From the NCBI GenBank assembly GCA_030512295.1, contig JAULSR010000001.1, positions 2,565,001 to 2,629,000 on the forward strand: a stretch of 64,000 nt of DNA, written 5' to 3'. Below the pieces are notes generated by a model. The model was not told the origin of the DNA. It ran no database searches and saw nothing but the letters and a program-made list of their open reading frames with translations. The position numbers and the translations under genes were made by a program. Below are positions 13,289 through 24,880 of this stretch, in pieces (within the stretch, counting starts at the first letter, position 1; each line of letters begins with the position of its first letter). Source of the stretch: Bombardia bombarda. Taxonomy: Eukaryota; Ascomycota; Sordariomycetes; Sordariales; Lasiosphaeriaceae.

Positions 13289-13867
13289 ATGCTGACTTGC
13301 CAGACTTCCGACATGTACAGTTACAAAACTTACGGACCCTTGCACAAGGAAGCCCTGCATCACGACACGGCTAAATACCTAGACTACATGACAATCGGAT
13401 TTCAGATTGGCATTCTCACGGATCAGTCTTTTCTTACTCAGTTTGTTAGTGAATGTTTTCCGTACGGACTTGAAAGAGACTCATCGTGCATATTTTTACA
13501 CTGGTTTCATCGACCAGAGTGGTTGATGTGCGCAATTCACGGCTCCATGTTGCACAACAGATCGCCAGGAAAATTTCCTAGTCTAAAAACAAAGGGTCCC
13601 GAATCAACTCTCGAGAAAGCACAAAGCGATAAGAAGTTTAACGTTGACAGAATGAGTGGGCGGCGTCTTTGGGGCGACCTGGTATGGTTCTACACATTGT
13701 GGATCACGAAGGATATCATTCTTGTCCGTTCGAAGATGGCTGCTCATGTCCTGGATCAACCCGGATCCATAGGCAACAACGCCCCTCGGAGCGCGACTCC
13801 ATGGTATGAAGGCTGGTTGACGTTATTTTCAATGCTGTATATATCACCACCTATCAGACCTGCTTGA
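13289..13867 (+). CDS. Tentative orphan open reading frame, 192 aa
   Basis: Uninterrupted frame from ATG 13289 to TGA 13865-13867, rich in Trp, His, Cys and Met (for example LHWFHRPEWLMCAIHG and WGDLVWFYTLWITKDI). I recognise no domain, signal peptide or membrane helix. Codon use is not as GC-rich at third positions as in the confident genes. A frame this long is unusual by chance in A+T-rich DNA, but it stands alone in a 3.4-kb gene-free stretch. It may be a lineage-specific gene, a decayed exon or chance. Confidence is low. Confidence 0.2.
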   Translation: MLTCQTSDMYSYKTYGPLHKEALHHDTAKYLDYMTIGFQIGILTDQSFLTQFVSECFPYGLERDSSCIFLHWFHRPEWLMCAIHGSMLHNRSPGKFPSLKTKGPESTLEKAQSDKKFNVDRMSGRRLWGDLVWFYTLWITKDIILVRSKMAAHVLDQPGSIGNNAPRSATPWYEGWLTLFSMLYISPPIRPA

Positions 13868-14089
13868 CTATCCGTTCAAGTATCGTGGCTTTGTCGGTAT
13901 TTACGTTGGACTGTGAAGGATACTGATGGGTTTTAATGCGAGTGGCCCGGGAAGTTAGTTCTAGTAAGACTGATCAGCCTGTCCGACAACTCTCGAGGCT
14001 ATAAGCGCAGTTGACGGGGTCCCAACGTAGAACATGTTACTTGACCGTAATTCCTTATTGATATCTCTTAAAGGGCTCAATACTCGGTG

Positions 14090-15201
14090 TTAGATCTCCT
14101 CCATGTCCTCGAGATCGTCCACGATAGGGAAGTCGCCAGCTTCGACACGCTCTGGCCTGACGAACACGCCGCGCTTGATCTCCGACTCTTGTCCCCAGTA
14201 TCGAGTGCCTCCAATGCTTCCATCATTCTTCCCCACAGGCTCGTCCAACTCGACGCCAACCCATGCGCCAAGCGCCCCTGGGATCTCGTTGACGTCGCCG
14301 ACGTACTTGATCTCTCCTCTTCTGTTGTCGTCACCGCCGACTCTGCACCGCTTCCCGACCGCGATCCCACGGGTCTGGATCTCTTGGGCGTTTGCTGCGA
14401 TCTTGGCTTGCTCGTGGCTCGGGGCTTTGGGGTCGAAACGCCCAAGCTTTTGGGCCCTTTTCCACGCGAGGACCGAGTCCGACTTCTTTTCGTACTCGTC
14501 CTCAGGCATGACATACTTCTCAACACTAGCAGCGTTTGAGAAATTAGGCCTTGCTCCGGCAGGGCGAGTATCAACTACCTGTCAGGCCTGTTAGTCGATC
14601 TGCTGGTGGTGTCACACAGCTACCCGCATTGTAGCCCCCTTCAAAGTTCGTTCACAGGAGACTAAGCGGGGCGTCTGCTATGTCTCCGGACTTTATGAAA
14701 ATGTCGGGGCAGAAGGGTTGAGATGACAGTAGTGCAAGTCGCTGGGGATGGTGCAGTGACCGTATGTCAGAGCCTCAGCCAATGTTGGCAGTTGGGCTAC
14801 GGTCGAGGAGGTAGGTAATAAATGCTACGTGTGACACGACATGAAAGCGCAAGCTTGCAATTGCATGCATGCACTTGCATTCACAACAATGGTCTAGCAA
14901 TATCGTAGGAAATCCTTCTCTCTCGGACACACGAGCTGAGTGTCGAACACTCTGTCTGACTTACATGCAATTCGGCATACGCATAGATGGGAAAACTTTG
15001 CATAAAAGTATTTTCTTCGTCCACAGCCTCGACCGGAATACTCTCGCTTGATGCCGTCCTCAACGATATGCGCTGACAAGAAGGGGGGATGCCAGTGATG
15101 GGCTCTAGCTTGGTCTTGAGCTGACCAATCGACCATGACGGAGTGATCCTGCGCTCCGACGACGAGTAGTCGGAGACGACATACATGGGCACGTCTGCCA
15201 T
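14090..15201 (-). CDS. alf1: Tubulin-folding cofactor B (CAP-Gly)
   Basis: Two exons (15201-14965, 14578-14090) give 241 residues, the usual length for TBCB/Alf1. The N-terminal ubiquitin-like domain spans residues 4-79 (SSSERRITPSWSIGQLKTKL, KLEPITGIPP). A linker and short helix (EKKSDSVLAWKRAQKLGRFD) lead to a CAP-Gly domain at 154-222 (GKRCRV, GALGAWVGVELDEPVGKNDG, GTRYW) and an acidic end, DLEDMEEI. Family members bind alpha-tubulin and, with cofactor E, take part in tubulin heterodimer folding and disassembly in the cytosol. The 386-nt intron is long for this window, but no conserved block is missing. The start is the ATG before ADVPMYVV; an upstream extension in the same frame (MDPATLSNTN-like) begins with TTG and is not used. 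Confidence 0.93.
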
Positions 15202-16738
15202 GACTGCTGGCCTTGGTTTGGCTGGGGGGGGGTCGAAAGGGATTGAATTCGTGTTGGAAAGCGTGGCAGGGTCCAAAGGTGAGGAGGAGGCAAATGAGGG
15301 TATTCACAATCTGTTTCTCGGACAATTATTGGTGAAGACTGGGGTCTCACGTGGAGCCTGGAGAGATTCAGGGGGCTGAGATTCACCTAGTGCCGCGTCC
15401 AGCAGCTTCCCGCGCCAAGTCTGTCCGCTGTAGCCAGTAAAACACAGAAAGAGTGACACGGTCGCACCTCCCTATTTGGGCGGCCATTTGTCAGCTCTCT
15501 GAACTTACTGTAGGTACCTAACTCACCGTCGCCGTCGATCTCTCTGCTTAATTTTACATCTGCATATACTCGCCATCAGGTGTTTCTCTCCAGTTGTTTG
15601 TAATTCGGTCCAAAGTCAAAGTCGACCCAGTTCTAGAAATTGAAAAGCCTGACGGTTGATGCCCTCTTGAGTTCGACAAGCTACACTTCCTGTTCAAGTC
15701 GGAGCAAAGTCGGCTGGCAAATTGTCGACGCCGCACACCCACAGATTTGGCTTTTCGGAATCGATTCCAAAGCTCACGAGAGGTTGAGCTGTTCCCGACG
15801 AGGCGTCAATTGCATCGGGCGTCCATCGTCCGTTTGCACCTCAATTCTCCAGCCCCTCCAGCCCCTCCAGCCACTCCAACCCGACCCCTCCCACCCCTCC
15901 AACAGGGAACCATGTCTTTGGGAACACCACTCTATTGCAGGTACCGGCGGCATCGACGACGCGGTCAAACTTGAGATGCGCGGGAACCTGGAGGACAAAC
16001 ACCCCCCACGAGAGACGATTGGTCGCCGCGCTTCTCGCCCAGCAGCCGCCCACCCCGCCCTGCCGCCTTGAGGAGAAGGAAGCCTGTCGCCCTGAGCTTG
16101 TCTCCCTGTCCACCTACCTGGCCTCGTCCATTTGGCCTTGTCCACCTGGCCCCGTCCTGCGCTCAGCCTGGATTCTATCCGAACCGTCTCATGGCTCTTG
16201 CCGTTGTCCCGCATCAATTGCAACAATTGGATTGTAATCAACATGTCTGCCCGAATCCGCGAACTGCGATTCGGCAACGCTTCCGTCGTCTGCAGCAAAC
16301 CTTGGCCATCATGTTTCATCTACTAAGTATTTGCCCATCCGTTTGCTCTGAGGCCGAGCCTGACAGCTCTCGTATTTTTTTCGGCTTCCTCATTGGGCTG
16401 CATCAGCCACCGATCCCTAACACAATCGCCAACGAGGCTGCCGCGAGAACCCGAACCCCCCTGCCCTGCCTGACTGCGTGCAGCAAAGAAAGATTTTACA
16501 ACCTGTCTGTTGCCAATCCTCGGTGTCGCTAGTAGCGATCCGTCAAGAACTGACCGCTGCCGATGCTCGCCTGCATACCTGACTACCTACCTATACTATA
16601 TGTAGCCCTTGCCTTGGCGCGCCAGCTCGTACCCGCGGGCTCACATCGCAGGAGGAAGGTGACGACAGTAGTTCAATTACCCTCCTAACCTTCTCCTACC
16701 GTCACATCGCCCGATCAGTCCCTTCTCCATGTGCTGTC

Positions 16739-16770
16739 AAGGTGACAAGGTGACAAGGTGACAAGGACAA
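16739..16770. repeat. 8-bp tandem repeat (AAGGTGAC)
   Basis: Three perfect head-to-tail AAGGTGAC units followed by a partial, degenerate copy. Confidence 0.8.
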
Positions 16771-19640
16771 GGTCTCGAAAATTATTGGCCGACTACAGAT
16801 GATATGCATGCTTGCTACCCAAGATCTGTTCCTGTGCCGTTCACCGCCACGTTGGGTTGCCCGACAATCTCTTGACTGTCGAAATCCGTCTTTCTGCGCG
16901 GCCAACGACACGGGAAGTCGTCATTTTGACCGGGTTTCTAACTGCCCAGCATATCGAGCACGTCGAGCACGACCGGCTGGACACCTGGGGCTGTTTGGGG
17001 AGTACACCTATCACTAGGTCGTGGGGTACATACATGCTACCCACGCACATGAGGCGCTTTGGGCTAACTAACATCGGACCCTGTTGCCTTGTCTGGCATC
17101 GTCAATAGTTGAGTTCCCGCCATCGCTGAACAGAGACTCTCTTACCGCCAGAAGAATGAATACATGACGTCGGCTAGAGTCATTCTGACTTGACAATTGG
17201 CAGAACTTTCAATCTCACACCCCTTCCCCCCCTTTTCTTCCTCCCCTCCACACCAGAGGAGTCCTGTTTATGTGCCTACGCTCTGATCAACGTGTTGGCA
17301 CGGATCACCGACAAGTACTATCAAATCGAAAACATTACAGATGCGGCGGCCAGCCAGGCCAGGCCAGGCCGGGCCAGGCCGGGCCAGGGCATGTATGCAA
17401 GGCCAGCAAACTCATCCACGACAGCTGAGCCGATGGAATTTTCTTGGCTCTGGATATCCCAAACACCTCGGCCGCCAGATGGGACCCGTTGCTGTCCGAT
17501 GGCTTCCGACGGGCAGGGCCAGGAAGAGAGCTAGTGATGGCAGACTTGCTTCAGCCCTTCTCATAGGTTCGATTGGCTCGTGGCAGCAGGATCGAAAAAC
17601 GACTACACACATGCGGTTCATCTCACTTGACTTAGTGACGATCTGATAACACCAACGTAACCGACAAAATAGACGCGAGTCAGAGAACATACGATTTAAC
17701 CACGATCTCCTGACCGCTGTTCCATCGACACGGGTATTCTATTTGCGTCCGCCAGCTAGAGGAACACCACCTGCGCGGTAGCAAAATCGATGTTTGGAAA
17801 TATATCAATTTACAAAGTGCCTCGACAAACGAAGCCGTGGTGGGAGAGGCCTCGTTGCTTTGTTCGGGCAGCAACAGCGAAACACGCCGACAAAGTGATC
17901 TGCCGGGATCCCACGCCTGTTTCCTTTGCTTCCCCTGACCGTTCGCTGCCTCGTCACCGGTCAGTCAGGCGCTTGACTCTTTTAACGCGGCGGTTTGGGC
18001 CCGCACATCTTCTCCGCGTTTCCGTCTCCCAAGGGATTTCCCCTGTTCACATCTTGACTTACACCACACCAATGCGAGTATGCGGTCTTTTTCATCCACG
18101 TATCCGTAGCCCCGAGGAAACGCCATGCCAGCCTTGCTTCAAGCGACCTACCGAAAGATGTGTGGCAATGCAGGATCTGGATGCGAGCAACAACAAAGAT
18201 CCTTTCTGAATGGCCAGCATAGCGCATCCGCATCGTGTGCATTGTTGTTCATCGTGACCCGGCCTGCGCTTGAAGGGCAGTAGGCAATGGTTACACAACG
18301 TTGGGGCTGAGCCAAAACAACTCAGCTTCGGCAGTAATCTGGTTGGGCATTGGGCTTCCTGTCGTTGTCCTTCCTACTGGTGAAAATCAGGAACGTAATT
18401 GGCATGGCAAACAAGCTCAGCTGAAGAGGGAAAGCAGAAGGGATAGGAGATCCAGAAGCCGTATGCACCCATTCAGTTGGCCGTTGTGATGCAGCCATCA
18501 ACAAACCAGCAACTATCAACCACCTAGCAGCCAGCAGCAGTACATACAGGAGCATGCGCCTGGCGGACTGACTCATAGACACACAGAGAGACAGATAAAT
18601 TTCCACACCGGGCGTCCATCTCAATCCAAGGGAACGAGCCCTAGGAGAGAAGCACGATTCATGATCGCCTTGCCGGTAGTATAGTTCCGCGGCAGTCAGG
18701 CCTGATCCTTGTGTTGGGGAAGGGACAGTGCAGAGCTGACCGCCAGTTCGTTCGGCCTTCGAACTTTGTAAAAAGCCTGTCGACCTGGAATCATGGGCCG
18801 GTTTCTTTTGACAATCTCTGACGTGAAGGTGGCCCGGGCTCGTCCTGTCGTCTCCAGGAGGCGCAGAAACCCCATTAACCCCCTAGTTCTAGCTAGTACA
18901 GTGCTATGTCTAAGTTGACAATCCGTTGTTCAGCACTGTCTGGTTGAGTGCCCCGCCAAACGACAAGCAGAAAGTAACAAGCCGCATCTGACAAAGACTG
19001 TAAGAAGCTCCGAAACGCACAGACGTTGAGCGCGTGAACGTCTGTTTGCTTTCTTTTTCTGGCCTTGAGCGATGGGGCAAGTCGACCGTTGGCGCTACCC
19101 CTGTTCCTGTTTTGGCCTGTTGCGACGGCTTGGACCCACCCAAGCCCCAGGACACAAATTCAATCGACGTCGGGTCGTGAGGAGAGGAGGGGGGGCAATG
19201 GCGCTCGCTCCAAGGGCTCTAAGGGCTCCAGCGATCCATTATCCATGCAGGCAATGCTACAGGCTCCAAGCCCTCTCATCCAGGTTGCATCAAACCCGGG
19301 GCCGACCTAGATCCGAGAAGAGAACAGACGCTGTCTTGAGCTTCCCATTTTGCGCACAGAGGTTCGCAATAAAGCCAGAATCCCCAAAAGAACGATCAGG
19401 GAAAACTGCAAACCCTACATCGCAACTCGCGCGTTCCAAAGCGGTTTATATAACATTGATAGCGCGCGATCTTGGGTCTCAGCAAGGTCCATCTGCAACC
19501 CGGACCATAGATGCAAATCGAAGGGTCGTTGTATTTTGGGGACATGTACCAAAACACGGTAGGCCACGGTAGGTAGGGCGGCGGATCGAAGCGAAAAGAG
19601 CCGCTCTTCTTTTTCCGTGACTCCTCTCCGTGGCCCTAGC

Positions 19641-19688
19641 AAGCATCCAAGCATCCAAGCATCCAAGCATCCAAGCATCCAAGCATCC
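19641..19688. repeat. Six-copy AAGCATCC tandem array
   Basis: Six exact 8-bp units in a row, 48 bp, in non-coding DNA. Confidence 0.95.
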
Positions 19689-19846
19689 CGCAACTGGGAT
19701 GGCATTTGTAGCTCTCGTAGCATTGTTCGCTGCTGGTCAGATCTGGGTTCTCGATGATGCACGACGCCAGATGGACTGGTTCATTCTGGGGCTCCGCATC
19801 TCGCATCTGGGGGACCAAACCTTCGAATGCCTGTGTGTAAGTTAAA

Positions 19847-19878
19847 GCGCGTGCGCGTGCGCGTGCGCGTGCGTGCGC
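19847..19878. repeat. Alternating GC/GT purine-pyrimidine tract
   Basis: A 32-bp strictly alternating purine-pyrimidine run built from GCGCGT units. Such sequences can adopt Z-DNA under negative supercoiling; that this one does is inference. Confidence 0.9.
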
Positions 19879-22100
19879 AGACAAGCGCAGGCGACAGGGA
19901 CATCAATGGACAGCAATGAATAACAATGGAACCGCAAATGGACGGCACAGCCCAGGTTTGGGCCGAACACATGGACCTAGAGAGACTATACGACTATACG
20001 TACACCGGAGCGATACTTCGTAATTTTGCTTGTCAATAGTGGACGCAGCTAAGTCAAATCGCCAAACCCGCAAACATCGGGAAAATCTCAAATCGGGAGG
20101 AGGTACTGGTCAGGATCCGTAGGGGGATGTGGGCGGTCGGTCCACTTCCTCCACTGTGAAGGTGAGGGACGTTGGCAAACTTGGCATGTCTCCAGCCTGT
20201 CTGTCTGGCTCCTCATCATCACCGTTCGAACGCCCATCCAGCTCACGCACCGCAGGATCGCCCTTTGGCTCCGGTAGCCCCAGGCTCCAGGCAATTGACA
20301 AGCCAGTTTCAAACTCTTGCGGCCATGCGCTTGTTGTGACTAACAGCAGCCACTCATCCATCCACCCCGGCTTCCCTTTCGTTTTTCCCCACGTCCCTCT
20401 TGACCTGAACGGGCACTACGAAGTACAGTACCTGTTTCTGCCCTGCTGGGCCTGGATGATGCTGTGTGGGTCGATGCAGATGCACCAAGTACTGTCAGTC
20501 AGTACACAGCACATCGACCTCTACTTGGCTTATGCCTCGTCTTGCCTCCCTCCCGTTCCTGCTGCTGCTGCTGCTGCTGCTGCCGTCAGACCTTAAGGCG
20601 GTAGGTGGTGGCTGCCAGCAACGATGAAGTTTGCTTGCTTATTATGGAGCAGGGGGTTGCGGAGGGGGTGGAAAGTGAACAAACAAGCCCGGTCGAGCCT
20701 AACTTGCAAAAGACTCTCTCAACCCCTTATCGAGTTTCAACCCGACCACTCCCACAGCACCGCACCGCCCCAACAAGCAGCAAGCAACAGTGGTCAAGTC
20801 CCCACGTATGATATTCCCTCTTGCCTGCTGCAGGGCTCGTCAGCCTCCAGTTTTCCGCTGCATTTGGTACAAGATCGATGTTTAATTCGAATAAAATACT
20901 TAAAATCGAGTACTACTAACCAAACAGGTAGTGGCCATGACGAGTTTAGGCATGGTTCGGTTGACTGCCTCTGCGAAGGCCATGCATGAATTCGTGGCCA
21001 TGCCATTAGGGCCTGAGCCGATCGCTCGCATACCAACTTTATTACCTTTCTGTTTGGTTTCCCAATGTCTATTTTCCCTTGCCTTTCCCTGCCCTACTCC
21101 CCATCTACAACCAGGAACCCCTCATCACAGATGTCAATGGGGGTCTACCAGTGGGGATTGGGAGGGGGAGAAGTGTGAGGTCACTCTCTTCTCGGTGGGT
21201 GGGTGTGTTTGTCTGTTCCGTGTGCTCCTATGGGCCCTGCCTCTGAAAAAAACTGTCTCCCATTGTTGGTCCGCCAGTCGAGTTGCCTAGTCATGGCAGC
21301 AGCTGGGAAAGGTCGGCGGGTTGAGACTTTTCGCCCTGGTTTACCCTTCTTTTCTTGTTGAAGAATCCGACATGCCAAACTCGTCTTAGTGTCGGCTCTT
21401 GATATTACAACCGCCTTGGACACCTTGGGGCTCTTAAAACCCAACCAATGTCACTCGACTAGGACCTGGAGTCGCCGAGGTACTTGGTATGTAACCTGGT
21501 TTGCTCGAGCTACTTGGTATGGAACGGTCATCCTACCATACGGGCCTGTCGTTTGGCAGCCATGGGGTAAGAGACCCTGACTGGCCCCGTCGGTCTGTCT
21601 GCCCAGGCCCTACCTACTACCTACCTACCCAGAGAGCCAGAACAACTTTACCCAAGTTCTAGTATCACCACCATGACATGCAAGCCCTGACTTAGGTACA
21701 TAGATACTCCCTTGCTCTGTTTCCTCGACTCCACATTTTTGCTTCTACACACCCCGTCAAGTTTGCTCGCCCACCCCCTCCCCCTGGTCTTCATCTTGCC
21801 CATCAACACGCCTACGGCCAGTCTGTACAGTCCCAGAGACCGGCCATTCTCAGTATCGTATCTTTAAACTCGTCCTCGTCCTGACCGTATATGGTCATCC
21901 TATATGACCCGGACCCTGGCTCTGTCCCCCACCAGCCTCACTACCTTTGGACGGCCATACTGTTGTCTTCGATAAAATTTTCTAGTTTTCTTTTTATCTC
22001 TCGCCCATCTTGCTTGCTGTCAATCTGCAGAAGTGCATCTTTCCGGACTCGACAAGCCCCTTCCCTGTCTGTTGTCTCCGTTGTGCTGCCGGAGGAGACG

Positions 22101-22714
22101 ATGACTATGGAAAAGGCGCTGTCTCTTCTCAACAGGTACTTAGCAAACTAGTTTTGACCGAACGTACCCATCTGCGGGCCTCCCATCTGGCTCTCTCTCC
22201 TATCTCCTCTCTTCGATTCGTCCCATCCCCGTTCATTGGTGGACGATTGTTTTGGAGAGACCAATCATGTTGATGCCTGCCTTAAACACACGAGCTATTA
22301 CGCCCTCTTGAAGTTACTACTACCCTTAACGATAATCCCGTTTGAAAGCCTCCGTCTCTCTTCTACTCTTTTGGTGGGAAACAACGAGGCCCCCTTTTTT
22401 ATTCCTTGGCTCCCCTCACGCGTCTGTCCGTGACTTACAAGAGTCCGAGTTGCTTTATCTATTCAGCTCCAACTCTTCTCCAATAAACACCAGCACCATC
22501 ACCATCTAACGCAACCCAACAAACACCCATTGTAACTCCTCTTTCGAACCCTTATACCACGCAAAGACCACTTCGTCTCGCTCGTTGACAAATATTCACA
22601 CACCTACGCGTCTATCCCATTCGAGAAGTTTGCTTCACTCCGGAACCGCCTTCGATTCGGTGTAATCCAGTTCCGAGAAGGTGGTCCCGCAGAAAGACGA
22701 GGAGCACGACGACG

Positions 22715-22784
<70 letters not shown>

Positions 22785-24880
22785 GAACAATAACAATAAC
22801 AACAACAAACATATCTCGTTTCTCGGTAGTCTCGGCTTAGATTGAGGAAACACCACCTTCCTGGATCTTATCCTCTCCTGGCCCCACTGAAGATCTCACG
22901 GCAGTAGCAGCAGCAACAGAAGCCGAAAAAGAAACCAGACACTCATCGCGCGCGTTGTTTGGCGCCCATGAACCCGTTGCCCTTCTAGGCAAAGCCCGGC
23001 GAGACACCGTCATCGTGGATATCGCCTCGCTCCTCAAGGGCCCCGACTCCAATGAGTCCTCCATCTCTTCTCCTATACAGCGAACCACATCCGCCTCCTC
23101 CTCCTCTTTTCCCACGGCGGCAGCAGCGGCGGGAGCAGCTTCCACGACGGTGACAGAAATAGCGGCAGCAGCAGCAGAAGTAGCGCATCGACGCTCAAGT
23201 TATCAGCTACCGGCCCCCGTCACCTTAGCACCACCACCGGGCGTCTTGTCACCGGGTGTTGTTGGCGTTTTTTCTTCTTCTGGTGGTGGTGGTGGTGGAG
23301 CTTCTGGGGGTATCGGGGACTTTAGTGGTGGTGGTTCGATATCCACGGCACTACCTCCTGGGATAGTAGGTTCAGGGGGACTTTTCCCAACTCGTCCAGG
23401 GAGCGGCGGCGGCAGCAGCAGCGGAAAGCGCAACATGCCGCCACACACATCCGAGTCGCCGGCGAAGAAGCAGAGCAAGTGGTCACAAGAGGAGGATATT
23501 CTGATTATTGAGCTTCGGGGCAAGGGCATGAAGTGGGACGACATCTCCAAGCGTCTCCCGGGGCGGAGCTCCATCAGCTGTCGGCTTCACTACCAAAACT
23601 ACCTCGAGAGACGAAGCGAATGGGACGAGGAGCGCAAGAATAAGCTCGCGCGACTATATGAGAGGTAGCTATTACTATCCCACACACAGACAGCCATCCC
23701 AAGTCTCTATGTTCAACCGCGGTCGCAAGATGGCCTGTCCTATTTTCGGCGGCGGGAGAGCCGACAACCCTCTTTCTCTCCTATCAACAAAGAGTGTTAA
23801 ATAGCACAGGGAGTAGTAGCATATGCTGCAAACCAAACCAAACCAAACCAAGCCAGCTAACAATTTTTTCTTCTTTCCAGGTTCAAGCCCGAGATGTGGG
23901 CAAAGGTGGCCGAAGAGATGCAGGTCCCCTGGCGAGCCGCCGAGGCAATGCACTGGCAACTTGGCGAGAACGAGATGGCCAGGCGAGCAGGAGTCACCCT
24001 ATTCTCCCTGACGCCGGCCATGGGCGACTCCCCTGGTGGCGGTAACAGCGGTGGCGGTAACAGCGGTGGCGGTGGTGTACATCGGTTGTCACCTTCCAGG
24101 GGAGGAGGAGGCGGCCACGGGCATGGGCACTCGCAGTCCCAAGGGGGCCTACCACGCGACATCATCATACCTAGCATCCCCTCCCCGCGGTACGGTCGCC
24201 ATCCAAGCCATCACGGTCATCACGGCGGCCCGCAATTGATACCACCGCCTCTGTCAGGTGGCGGCGGAAATGGTGGAGGAAGACTACTGGCCGCCCGCCG
24301 CGAGAGCATACCGCCACAGCCTCCTTCTTACCGACAACAGCACTACCACCAACAACCCGACCACAGCGGCGATTACAGCTACGGGCTACCAGGGCCCGGG
24401 CCGGGCTTAGGCCTCGCACCGATCCAAACCTCGAGTTTCTCGCAAAGCCGAGGTGGTGGTGGTGGCAGTGGCGGCATGCTGCCCAGCGTGGCCGAGCTGA
24501 CGACAGGCGTCAGTCCCTACAGCACACCGGCCTATTCGGCAGGCGGCGGCGGTGGCGGCGGCGGCGGCGGCATGCCCAGCGCCAGTCCCGTGCACAGCGC
24601 CACGGCTAGTCCGGGCCCCTTTTTACCTTCACTATCGCTGCACCATTCGTCGTACCCGCCTCTTGGTGGTGGTGGTGGTGGCGGCGGTGGTGGCGGTCAG
24701 GAAGGTTACGGGGCGGCGGCGGCAAAGCGGGGACGGGCAAGCCCGGAATATGTCGGTTCGTCGCGCGAGACGAGCAGACGGAGGCAGCATCTCAACTTCC
24801 CACTTCACTATGGTGGTCTTGGGGGGGAGGATATTAATGATGCGTCGTCGTCGTCGAGGAGGGCGCATCGGTCGACGTGA
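22101..24880 (+). CDS. Myb/SANT-domain DNA-binding regulator with Gly-rich C-terminus
   Basis: The core is secure. An exon ending at 23664 joins across a 216-nt intron to the last exon, 23881-24880, with stop 24878-24880. Two Myb-type repeats follow a basic KKQSKW start near 23465: the first has GMKWDDISKRLPGRS and RLHYQNYLERRSEWDEERKN, and the second spans the intron (LARLYERFKPEMWAKVAEEM, PWRAAEAMHWQLGE). Flanks are Ala/Ser/Gly-rich, and the C-terminal half holds His-rich and poly-Gly tracts. The role is presumed nuclear transcriptional control; targets are unknown. The 5' end is uncertain because the frame is open from 22841 without an ATG. A possible model is ATG 22101-22135, then 22671-22825 (acidic plus poly-Asn), then 22893-23664. 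All its junctions are GT-AG and in frame, but the first intron would be 535 nt. The start is therefore provisional. Confidence 0.7.
22716..22782 (+). repeat. (CAA/AAC)n trinucleotide tract
   Basis: About 22 near-perfect CAA units. In the provisional Myb gene model the tract is read as AAC and encodes poly-Asn after an acidic stretch; otherwise it lies in the 5' leader. Confidence 0.9.

Larger units (their letters stand above)
10717..14089. other. 3.4-kb intergenic region
   Basis: The first kilobase is the promoter side of the PA-TM-RING gene. From about 11.9 to 13.9 kb the base composition shifts towards A+T, with an ATTTTT microsatellite at 13051-13083. The only long frame is the tentative one listed at 13289-13867. 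Nothing else is supported. Confidence 0.5.
15202..22100. other. 6.9-kb gene-poor region with many short repeats
   Basis: No frame here shows a domain or plausible splice pattern; all are under about 180 codons and overlap on both strands. The stretch contains CCAGCCCCT-type repeats near 15850-15885, an AAGGTGAC repeat, GGCCAGGCC-type repeats at 17348-17390, an AAGCATCC array, a GC/GT alternating tract and a CTG tract near 20559-20582. It ends at the presumed promoter and leader of the Myb gene, where T/C-rich blocks (21.7-22.5 kb) are typical of a fungal transcription start region. Confidence 0.5.

Noticed and set aside
10717..14089. Possible transposon remnant in the A+T-rich stretch
   Set aside because: No terminal repeats, target-site duplications, transposase or reverse-transcriptase motifs were seen.
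22612..22856. Minus-strand frames made of poly-Val or poly-Leu
   Set aside because: Reverse reading of the CAA tract; no protein-like sequence outside the repeat.
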